Origin: Roseburia sp. CAG:10041_57
GTDB lineage: Bacteria; Bacillota; Clostridia; Lachnospirales; Lachnospiraceae
Direction of reading: 5' to 3'
DNA length: 53,931 nucleotides
Assembly: GCA_001916965.1 (NCBI GenBank)
Contig: MNTL01000054.1
Span: forward strand, 1 to 53,931
The notes under the pieces were generated by a model that saw nothing but the letters and a program-made list of their open reading frames with translations, ran no database searches and was not told the DNA's origin. Of this stretch, positions 18,085 to 24,955 are shown piece by piece. The translations under genes and the position numbers were made by a program. Numbering within the stretch: the first letter of the stretch is position 1; every line of letters begins with the position of its first letter.

Positions 18085-18124
18085 AAAAAAATACTGATAT
18101 AGCATAAACTACATCAGTATTTTA
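18085..18124 (-). terminator. Terminator between the ABC operon and the recombinase
   Basis: A stem of about 12 bp (AATACTGAT.../ATCAGTATT) is followed by seven T on the minus strand, just past the permease stop. It isolates the recombinase from transporter transcription. Confidence 0.85.
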
Positions 18125-18132
18125 TCTTATCT

Positions 18133-19500
18133 TTATTCATTTCGGATTGCCGCTAAAGGACTTAATCTCATAGCACGAAGAGATGGCAGAAATCCTGCAA
18201 TCATACCAATCAGTATAGCAAATACAACGGCAAGCGGCGGCAGCCACGGGGGAATACGGCAGATTCCACCGGACATGCCCATCTCTGCCCCAACCTGGCT
18301 GGCTGCCAGAAGATTATTGATCACAATACTTATCACATAACTGAATGCCAGCCCCACTACTCCTCCTACAAAGCCAATAAAGCCTGCTTCCATAAGGAAT
18401 AATGTCTGAATGTTATGGATGTCACAGCCCAGTACCTTCATAACACCTATTTCCTTGGTGCGTTCATAAATGGACATCATCATTGTATTGGTAATACCTA
18501 TCGCCGCAACCAGAAGCGATACTGCACCAATCGCACCAAGCACAAGCTGAATTGTATTCATCTGCTCTGTCTGGGACTGAATCCATTCTGCGTCACTGTA
18601 AGCATTATATCCCTGGTCCTGAAGCATCTTCGTCAGTTCCTGCACATTCTCCATTTCATCTACCTGTACGACCAGTCTTGTATAGAACAGCTCATTATAC
18701 GGTTTGCCATTCTTTCTCGTTGGCTGTCCTGGGACTGCCTTTTTCTTAAATACACGTTTTAGCTGTGATTTCAAAGCATTAATATCGCAGAATACACTGC
18801 TGCTGTTATTCGTCCACTCGTCTGGTTTTCCCGCCATAATACCGCTGGCTTCCACCAGATATTTCTTGGGTGGTTTTACTGTTGTTCCTCCACTGTCTCC
18901 GGAATTTCTGGAGCTCCAATACGCATCTATATCAAAGATAACAAACATTGGTGTCTTCATCAGATCTATCTGCGGAAGTTCATTTTTCTCCCAATATGGG
19001 TAAGTATTTGTCTTTTCTTCATAGAAATTCGTCAATACACTACTTCCATAAAACAGCTTGAACTCTCCATTTGCCGATGGCAATGCGCCCTCTGCAATAG
19101 GAAGGTCCAGACTGGCAAGACCTTCCTGAGTCATACCTGTTATATCCATATAGCTCATGTATTTCCCGGATTTTGCAATAACTGATACATTCAATTGTGG
19201 ATATACATCTACCACATGCTCCATACTTTTGAGTGTATTCACCAGCTCATCATTAAGCAGCCGCTCCTCTGCCTGCGTGCCACTGCTATTCCACGACTGC
19301 CCACTGGATACTTCTATCTGGGTGATTGAGGAATAACTGGATATATTCTCCATCATGGATTCCTTTAATCCATTTCCCAATGCAACCATGACCACAATAG
19401 AAGTAATACCGATTACAACACCTAAAACAGTCAATACGGTTCTGAGTTTTCTTTTCCACAGATTCGTTATGCTCATGAGCAATAAATCAGAAAACTTCAT
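18133..19500 (-). CDS. MacB/FtsX-type ABC transporter permease
   Basis: Membrane subunit of a mechanotransmission-type ABC system, 455 residues. A cytoplasmic stretch and one N-terminal membrane helix (TVLTVLGVVIGITSIVVMVA) precede a large extracellular MacB_PCD domain (residues 45-310). Three C-terminal helices form the FtsX domain, with the conserved TNTMMMSIYERTKEIGVMKVLG and the closing MRLSPLAAIRNE. Such systems export peptides, siderophores or toxins, or remove membrane-active antibiotics. It starts one base inside the stop of the CARDB-like gene, so the two are translationally coupled. It is the last gene of the three-gene transporter operon. Confidence 0.93.
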   Translation of the reverse strand: MKFSDLLLMSITNLWKRKLRTVLTVLGVVIGITSIVVMVALGNGLKESMMENISSYSSITQIEVSSGQSWNSSGTQAEERLLNDELVNTLKSMEHVVDVYPQLNVSVIAKSGKYMSYMDITGMTQEGLASLDLPIAEGALPSANGEFKLFYGSSVLTNFYEEKTNTYPYWEKNELPQIDLMKTPMFVIFDIDAYWSSRNSGDSGGTTVKPPKKYLVEASGIMAGKPDEWTNNSSSVFCDINALKSQLKRVFKKKAVPGQPTRKNGKPYNELFYTRLVVQVDEMENVQELTKMLQDQGYNAYSDAEWIQSQTEQMNTIQLVLGAIGAVSLLVAAIGITNTMMMSIYERTKEIGVMKVLGCDIHNIQTLFLMEAGFIGFVGGVVGLAFSYVISIVINNLLAASQVGAEMGMSGGICRIPPWLPPLAVVFAILIGMIAGFLPSLRAMRLSPLAAIRNE

Positions 19501-21179
19501 TATACATCATCCTCATCATCCAGTAATTCCATTTCCTTTTTCTGTTTCTTTGCCTTTTTCTTCTTTATGACAATAACGATAACAACCACAATCACAACAA
19601 CTGCTGCAATAATCCCAATCAAGGCAGGAAGCGGAAGTCCTGAGCTTTCTTCAACAGCAGGCTCTGTATATATATCATCCATAGAACCGTCATCGACCAC
19701 ATTTTCATAAACAGACAAATTCATTTCCTTCTCATAACGTGTCTCATTACCTGCCTCGTCTTCATAAGTCACAACTGCCGTAATCGTTCCGGAACCATCA
19801 TCTGCCGCAATTCCCGTAACCATGGAATCTACATTTCCTGTAGCGCCCGGATCCAGATTGCCCAGATAGGAAATACCACTGTCGATTGCATCTGATTCGT
19901 ATGTAACCTTTACATTATATAAAGTCGTTTTACCGGTATTGAATACACTGAACATAATATTGGACTGTTCACCTACCGCAATAGATTCCGGCATGATTTC
20001 TGCTGTACCTGTGTCCATCTTGGCTTCCTGCTTGACAGGAATAGATACGCTGGCTGTATCTGTTTTATTGATTTCTTCATCTGTATCATACTTCATGTTT
20101 ACCGTCAGTACGTATGGCTTCTGCGCAAGATCCGACTTGGCTTCCATCTCAATGCTCATCTGGTAAGTCTCCCCAGGTGCAATCGCATCTGTATATACAG
20201 AGCTTGAACCGGATGTAGGCAGAAATGCGGAATAAGATGCTACTGTTGTAGAACCTTCTACTGTAGCCTGCAGATCAAAGAGTACATTCTTAACTGTTGT
20301 TTCTGCGGAAGTATTCTTCACATTTACAGTCAGATTGAATACACTTCCTGCATATACAGTCTCCGGGACTGTTGTAAATCCTGTAACCACAATTCTTGGG
20401 TTGGCTGAAAGCTGTTTTTCATCAGGTACCAGCAGATTCTTAGGGTTGGAACCCTTTACATTAATGTACGTTGTAATGTCTGTGCTGACGGCAGCACCAT
20501 TCTGATAATATGTAGCATGGAAATTAAGAGGATAACAACCTGTCAATACGTCCTGACGTACTACAAAGTTCCATCCAATGTCCATACGCTTATTGTAGGC
20601 ATCCTCTGTATTATCCGCTGCCTGGAGAATCTGGATTGTCTGTGCATCATATGCCTGATTGATTTCAAAAGGCCATTTTGCCTTATCATTGGACACTGCC
20701 GGAGTAATTACAATATCTGTAATATCAGTCTTGCCGAGATTAATCAGGGAAAGCACAACAAACGCAGTATCTCCGTACTTTGCATCCGTAATGGGTACTT
20801 CATTGGAAAGCATCAGGAACTTGTTTGTATCTGCAGTGTTCTTATTTGCCAGATCCTTCAGATAGCCCTCTACGGTAGATTCATAAGAAGCAATCTCCGA
20901 AACACTTAAATCAGCGTAATTCATATAAGACATTGCTGTATTGTAAATTTTATCCATCTTCTTCTTGTTCTCATCTGAAATGTCATTCAGAGATTTCAGA
21001 TCTGTATAAAAGCGGTTCAGCTGTCCTCTGATGCGGTTTCTCTCTTCGCTGGAAGCACTGGATAAAGTTGTAGAACTGCTATCGCTCTCATCTGCGTATA
21101 CAGTCAATGCACTACCGCATAATGCAAGTACAAGCAATGACATCACCAGTAATTTCTTAAACATTCTCTTCATTTTCAT
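19500..21179 (-). CDS. Secreted, membrane-anchored CARDB-like adaptor of the ABC exporter
   Basis: 559-residue surface protein with an N-terminal signal peptide (MFKKLLVMSLLVLALCGSALTVYA), a helical segment, several immunoglobulin-like beta domains of CARDB/COG1361 type (for example GKTDITDIVITP, NPRIVVTGFTTVPETVYAGS, GKTTLYNVKVTYES), one C-terminal membrane helix (PALIGIIAAVVVIVVV) and a short basic-acidic cytoplasmic tail. Its place between ATPase and permease genes suggests that it takes the periplasmic-adaptor role on the outer face. It overlaps the ATPase gene by 23 bases and the permease gene by one base. The partner or cargo is unknown. Confidence 0.85.
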   Translation of the reverse strand: MKMKRMFKKLLVMSLLVLALCGSALTVYADESDSSSTTLSSASSEERNRIRGQLNRFYTDLKSLNDISDENKKKMDKIYNTAMSYMNYADLSVSEIASYESTVEGYLKDLANKNTADTNKFLMLSNEVPITDAKYGDTAFVVLSLINLGKTDITDIVITPAVSNDKAKWPFEINQAYDAQTIQILQAADNTEDAYNKRMDIGWNFVVRQDVLTGCYPLNFHATYYQNGAAVSTDITTYINVKGSNPKNLLVPDEKQLSANPRIVVTGFTTVPETVYAGSVFNLTVNVKNTSAETTVKNVLFDLQATVEGSTTVASYSAFLPTSGSSSVYTDAIAPGETYQMSIEMEAKSDLAQKPYVLTVNMKYDTDEEINKTDTASVSIPVKQEAKMDTGTAEIMPESIAVGEQSNIMFSVFNTGKTTLYNVKVTYESDAIDSGISYLGNLDPGATGNVDSMVTGIAADDGSGTITAVVTYEDEAGNETRYEKEMNLSVYENVVDDGSMDDIYTEPAVEESSGLPLPALIGIIAAVVVIVVVIVIVIKKKKAKKQKKEMELLDDEDDV

Positions 21180-21921
21180 TCTTATCCCCCTCTGTATGTT
21201 CTGTATTGTCTTTCATATCTATAATCTTACCATCCTTAATGCGGATTATCTTGTCGGCAAAACCCGCAAGATAATTATCATGTGTAACCATAATCAGCGT
21301 CTGATTATGCTCTTTTACAACACTCTGCATCAGATTCATAATCTCCTGAGATGTATTGGAATCCAGATTACCCGTTGGTTCATCTGCAAATATAATCTCC
21401 GGCCTTACAACCAGTGCCCGGGCTACGCCGACTCGCTGCTGCTGTCCACCGGACATCTGATTGGGTCTGTGATCCCAGTATTTATCCAATCCGACCATAT
21501 GTACCATTTTACGTGCACGCCGTTCTCTTTCTTTCTTGGAAACTCCCTGAAAGGTCAATGGCAAAGCCACATTCTCCACAGCGTTCATCGTTCCCATCAG
21601 ATTAAAAGACTGGAAAATAAATCCAATATGTTCCCTTCTGAACTTAACAAGCTGATTCTCCGACTTGGTCTCCATATGTTCACCGGCAATGATAATCTCT
21701 CCTTTAGTGGGCTTCTCCAAGCCGGCAAGCATATTCAGCAAGGTAGATTTACCTGATCCCGAAGCACCTACAATAGCACAGAATTCACCCCGCTTAATCG
21801 TAAAATCCACGCCATTGAGCGCACGCACTTTGTTATCACCAATATGATATATTTTATATAAATTCTTAACCGTAATCACCGTATCATCACGTTTTTTCTT
21901 AGTTTTCCCTTTATCCTGCAT
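21157..21921 (-). CDS. MacB-type ABC transporter ATPase
   Basis: ATP-binding subunit of the exporter. Walker A is GASGSGKST, the Q-loop is FIFQSFNLMGTMNAVENV, the signature is MSGGQQQRVGVARAL, Walker B is IIFADEPTGNLD and the H-loop is VTHD. This is the MacB/LolD subfamily pattern. The C-terminal tail is acidic (DNTEHTEGDKNENEENV). The start is taken at MQDKGKTK, five bases after GGGG. It is the first gene of the operon, behind a promoter with an inverted repeat over the transcription start. Confidence 0.95.
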   Translation of the reverse strand: MQDKGKTKKKRDDTVITVKNLYKIYHIGDNKVRALNGVDFTIKRGEFCAIVGASGSGKSTLLNMLAGLEKPTKGEIIIAGEHMETKSENQLVKFRREHIGFIFQSFNLMGTMNAVENVALPLTFQGVSKKERERRARKMVHMVGLDKYWDHRPNQMSGGQQQRVGVARALVVRPEIIFADEPTGNLDSNTSQEIMNLMQSVVKEHNQTLIMVTHDNYLAGFADKIIRIKDGKIIDMKDNTEHTEGDKNENEENV

Positions 21922-21982
21922 AACTACCCCTTCCATTCACAATATGTCAGAATAATACCGCTGCGTATCCGGAAAATACAGT

Positions 21983-22045
21983 GTACTATCTATCTTAATA
22001 CAGTTAGTACGCTATATATGTATAGTATATCAGAGATTATGTCAA
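21983..22045 (-). promoter_or_regulatory. Promoter and inverted repeat of the ABC exporter operon
   Basis: TTGACA (22040-22045), 17-base spacer and TACATA (22017-22022) on the minus strand. An inverted repeat GTACTA-N16-TAGTAC (21983-22010) overlaps the expected transcription start and resembles operators used by small GntR/PadR-type regulators of exporters. No regulator gene lies in the element, so control would come from elsewhere. Confidence 0.5.
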
Positions 22046-22065
22046 CACGCAATAGCTGATATTGT

Positions 22066-22100
22066 AAAAGACGCACAAATATAATTTATATCTGTGCGCC
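22066..22100 (-). terminator. Terminator after the SH3-domain gene
   Basis: GGCGCACA...TGTGCGTC stem extended by A-U pairs and followed by TTTT on the minus strand, directly after the SH3 gene stop. It separates the SH3 gene from the ABC operon inside the element. Confidence 0.85.
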
Positions 22101-22105
22101 TCTTC

Positions 22106-23053
22106 TTAGTACTGATAATCTACATATTCTGTATCTTTTCTAAGTCTGCTTGTAAGAGCATTCTTATAATCTGTTTCGTCATAGGATAAATACTTAATAC
22201 CTTTTCTGATATTATCCATCTTGTTTCTTACTTCTGTAGTCAGACTGTTGGCTATTTCTGCTTCTGTGTATTTTATATTACTGATCTGCGTAACCGGTGC
22301 ATATGCATATTCACTGAACTCGGTATAGTAGGTATTCATCAGGTTATACTCTGCATTATTCATATCCCATATATACATGTCCACTGCTTTATCATAGCCG
22401 GTCTTAACCTGGAATATGGCAAGCTGCCCGGTCAGTGCCTGCTCATCACTGTTAGTCAGTTCTATCGTCCTGCTGCCATCTCCATTCACTGTGACTGCCC
22501 TGGTGTAATTCAGATTAATGTCCTGTTTAACAGGGTCAGCATACAGCATCTTAAATGATACCGCCAGCTCATCATCTATCTTTGCAAAGAGGATTGCCTT
22601 TTGCCCGATATAGCTGTTGAAAATATCTTTCTTAATGGTCTTCTTATCATTCAGAACCATATAGTGAAATGTATAACCCAGCTGATCGGCTGTCTGTTTC
22701 GCATAATATGCCTGCGTATCCTTGGCTGTAATAACACCCACATCACCTGCTGTAGTAAGGCTGTCCATCTTACAATATGCTATCACTCCGATGTTAATTC
22801 GATACCAGCCATTTGAATAACTTCCGATAACCCTTACCGGGACATTTGCCGCAATCGTTGTCAATACAGTAGAAGTATACGTTGGTTCTGCGTACACTGT
22901 ACACCCTTCCACAGCATAATAAACATCATTCAGCTGCGTGTATGTCGGTCCCTGTGCCTGCACAGGAATGCTTCCCATGAGTATGCAGACAAGTGTCAGA
23001 ATACCGATTGTTCTGCCAATCCAATATTTTGTTTTGCTACCCTTCGTTACCAT
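22106..23053 (-). CDS. Secreted SH3-domain protein (element cargo)
   Basis: 315-residue protein with a basic N-terminus and signal peptide or anchor (IGILTLVCILMGSIPVQAQG). A bacterial SH3 domain follows at residues 40-100 (YYAVEGCTVYAEPTYTSTVLTTI, VRVIGSYSNGWYRINIG). The remainder (residues 105-315) matches nothing I recognise and is probably extracellular. SH3b domains usually bind cell wall or peptides. A near-perfect AAGGAGG precedes ATG 23053. Only 22 bases separate the ATG from the right core, so the gene has no room for a promoter within the element. It must be read from the host operon when integrated, or from the recombinase side when circular. Confidence 0.85.
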   Translation of the reverse strand: MVTKGSKTKYWIGRTIGILTLVCILMGSIPVQAQGPTYTQLNDVYYAVEGCTVYAEPTYTSTVLTTIAANVPVRVIGSYSNGWYRINIGVIAYCKMDSLTTAGDVGVITAKDTQAYYAKQTADQLGYTFHYMVLNDKKTIKKDIFNSYIGQKAILFAKIDDELAVSFKMLYADPVKQDINLNYTRAVTVNGDGSRTIELTNSDEQALTGQLAIFQVKTGYDKAVDMYIWDMNNAEYNLMNTYYTEFSEYAYAPVTQISNIKYTEAEIANSLTTEVRNKMDNIRKGIKYLSYDETDYKNALTSRLRKDTEYVDYQY

Positions 23054-23074
23054 GTCTTTCCTCCTTATGGGACC

Positions 23075-23284
23075 TCACACATGTGTGCCGTGTCCATTAT
23101 CATCATAATACGAATCCTTTCCGCATTTTCCCTCATTTATAAAATCCCGGAATTCCACAATTCTTCCTTCAAGATCCGGATGATTTGCCACTCCCGAATC
23201 CAAAACAACTACATAAACACCCCTGCCATTATACTGTGATGTATCCAGCCTGTCACAGCCTACCGTCCTTCGTACTCTATCCAT
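23075..23284 (-). pseudogene. S8 subtilase, N-terminal part (severed by insertion)
   Basis: Residues 1-69 of the subtilase: the catalytic aspartate (D29 in VVVLDSGVANHPDL), then DDNGHGTHV with the catalytic histidine H65. The next codon is TGA, contributed by the element. There is no signal peptide. GGAG lies six bases before ATG 23284, so this 69-residue fragment could be translated but would lack the serine. It follows the LRR gene by 67 bases and is last in the sortase-LRR run. Confidence 0.92.
23076..23087. repeat. Right attachment core CACACATGTGTG
   Basis: Second copy of the 12-base palindrome, in direct repeat with 17099-17110. The host flank (CCGTGTCC on plus) encodes NGHGT of the subtilase. 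The element flank is GGGACCT. Confidence 0.92.
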
Positions 23285-23351
23285 ATTGCAGCTCCTGCAG
23301 TCATATTTTACTACTATAATATGTAAGAACTGCTGTTTACGAAACGGTGTA

Positions 23352-24938
23352 TTAGTAATTCTCTATCTTGATTCCTGTCGGGAATGAATCTGACTGATAC
23401 GAACATACTTTATTAATTGTTACAGTTGCAAATGTACACCCTGAGAAGGCAGCTGACTTAATACTCATAGTTGCCTTTGGTATAGAGACTTCTGCCAATG
23501 CAGTACAGCCTGAGAAAGCACTTGTTCCAATGCTGACTACACTGGATGGCAATGTAACGGATTTCAAACCGGTACAGCCTTGGAAAGCACTGTCCCCTAT
23601 TACTGTTACCCCGCTCTTAAAGCTAAGCTCTGTCAAGCCTGTACAGCCTGAAAATGCACTCGCCTCAATAGTCGTCACAGAGGATGGTATAGTAACCGCT
23701 GTTAGACCGGTACAGCCTTCAAAGGCACTGGCATTGATGGCAGTAACGCTATTGGGAATCTTACAATCTGTAAAGCTGGTATCTCCTGCAAATAATTCTT
23801 TAGAAATCTCCGTAAGTGCAGAAGAAATCTTAACAGAAGAAGCCCTTGTACATCCTTTGAATGCCAAATCCCCTATGGTATCCACAAGATTACCCATGCT
23901 GATGCTCTCAGCAGCCGCACAATTTTCAAAAGCACTCTTGCCAATCGTAGTTACTTCTGATGGAATCTTTATTTTACCTAATACAAGACAACCGGAGAAA
24001 GCTTCATCCCCTATCTGTGTCAGTGCACTCGGCAATGTAATTGTCTGTAACTTCTCACACTGATAAAATGCCTGTTTACCAATTGATGTTATATCATCCG
24101 GTAAACTGATCTTAGTCATATTGATACATTTATTAAATGCCTTGTCTCCTATCCGGGTTACTCCATCAGGAATTGTTAATCTGACCAGATTAGAACAGCC
24201 ATCAAAAGCGCTCTGTCCCAATGATGTCAGACTATCCGGCATAACCACTTCCACAAGTGCGGCATCACTCTTGAATACACTGTCCCCCATTGTTGACACT
24301 GTATCAGGAATTTCTACCCTTACCAGTGTCTTGGAACTGGCAAAAGCAGAAGCTGCAAGCTCCGTAACAGGCTGTCCATCCAATGTATCAGGAATTACTA
24401 CATCCGTGCCTTTTCCCAGATATTTGGTGATGACAACATGATCCTTATATAAATCATACTGGTATAAATCATTCTTCTTGGATTCCGGTGTATCTTCTGT
24501 CTGCGATTCAGAAGATGAATCAGCAGATGACGACTGTGTAGCGGAAGGATCATCCATAAAATAATTATGATTACCGTTTCTATCAGGGTCTACGCTTCCA
24601 TTTGGAGTGGTCGTTGTGGTCGTTGACGAAGAGGTTGTCGTTGATGACGTGTTATGATCTCCACCTGCAGCCCCCTCCGGCTGCTGTGGACTTTCTGTCT
24701 GTTCCTCCTCCAGCGCTTTCATTGCAGCTGCATAATTTCCCTGAGTCTCCTGAAGAAGAGAAGTAAGCTCTCCCTCCTGCTCTATCTCACCTGCAGTCTG
24801 GTCTGTCTGCGTTGTTTCCTGTGTCTGGTCCGCCTTAGGAGAAAAATCCACAGCACCGCTTTTATTCAGATACATTCCAAGTAATATTCCAAAGATTAAG
24901 GTACATCCTGCTACCATTCCCCAAAACGCTTTTTCCAT
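23352..24938 (-). CDS. Membrane-anchored BspA-like LRR protein
   Basis: 528-residue surface protein. An N-terminal membrane helix (FWGMVAGCTLIFGILLGMYL) is followed by an acidic and Thr/Ser-rich spacer (residues 35-165) and about thirteen LRR_5 (BspA/Treponema pallidum type) repeats of 22-24 residues, with the frame IGxxAFxGCxxLxxVxIPxSVxxI. No sortase motif is present, so it is held by the N-terminal helix. Proteins of this class bind host or bacterial partners; no partner can be named. The start at MEKAFW has GAGG at eight bases and lies 17 bases after the previous LRR gene. Confidence 0.9.
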   Translation of the reverse strand: MEKAFWGMVAGCTLIFGILLGMYLNKSGAVDFSPKADQTQETTQTDQTAGEIEQEGELTSLLQETQGNYAAAMKALEEEQTESPQQPEGAAGGDHNTSSTTTSSSTTTTTTPNGSVDPDRNGNHNYFMDDPSATQSSSADSSSESQTEDTPESKKNDLYQYDLYKDHVVITKYLGKGTDVVIPDTLDGQPVTELAASAFASSKTLVRVEIPDTVSTMGDSVFKSDAALVEVVMPDSLTSLGQSAFDGCSNLVRLTIPDGVTRIGDKAFNKCINMTKISLPDDITSIGKQAFYQCEKLQTITLPSALTQIGDEAFSGCLVLGKIKIPSEVTTIGKSAFENCAAAESISMGNLVDTIGDLAFKGCTRASSVKISSALTEISKELFAGDTSFTDCKIPNSVTAINASAFEGCTGLTAVTIPSSVTTIEASAFSGCTGLTELSFKSGVTVIGDSAFQGCTGLKSVTLPSSVVSIGTSAFSGCTALAEVSIPKATMSIKSAAFSGCTFATVTINKVCSYQSDSFPTGIKIENY

Positions 24939-24955
24939 AATAATCCTCACATACT

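Larger units (their letters stand above)
17099..23087. mobile_element. 5,977-bp serine-recombinase element inserted in the subtilase gene
   Basis: The boundaries are two direct copies of CACACATGTGTG. Removing one copy and everything between joins subtilase codon V69 to C70 in frame and restores the HGTHVCGILAG motif. Contents on the minus strand, in order of transcription, are an SH3-domain protein, an ABC ATPase, a CARDB-like membrane protein, a MacB/FtsX permease and, at the far edge, a serine recombinase 11 bp from the core. There are no phage structural, replication or conjugation genes. The element's inner flanks carry GGGACC and GGGTCC in mirror positions, so the circular attP would be an extended dyad. 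The layout resembles sigK/skin-type intervening elements, but the cargo differs. Whether excision is programmed is not known. Confidence 0.92.

Noticed and set aside
17122..23053. Reading the element as a prophage or conjugative element
   Set aside because: No capsid, tail, lysis, replication, relaxase or type IV secretion gene is present; only recombinase, exporter and SH3 protein.
17099..23087. Reading the split subtilase as an artefact of misassembly
   Set aside because: The two joints share exactly 12 bases, the frame is restored to the codon, and a recombinase gene lies at one edge, which is what true integration gives.
23285..23351. CATATTATA before the subtilase stub as a sigma-K promoter
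   Set aside because: It fits the -10 form but has no AC at 16-17 bases upstream, so I did not call it.
23530..24441. Periodic plus-strand frames with repeated motifs opposite the LRR gene
   Set aside because: The periodicity comes from the 69-base LRR repeats read backwards; no start signals are present.
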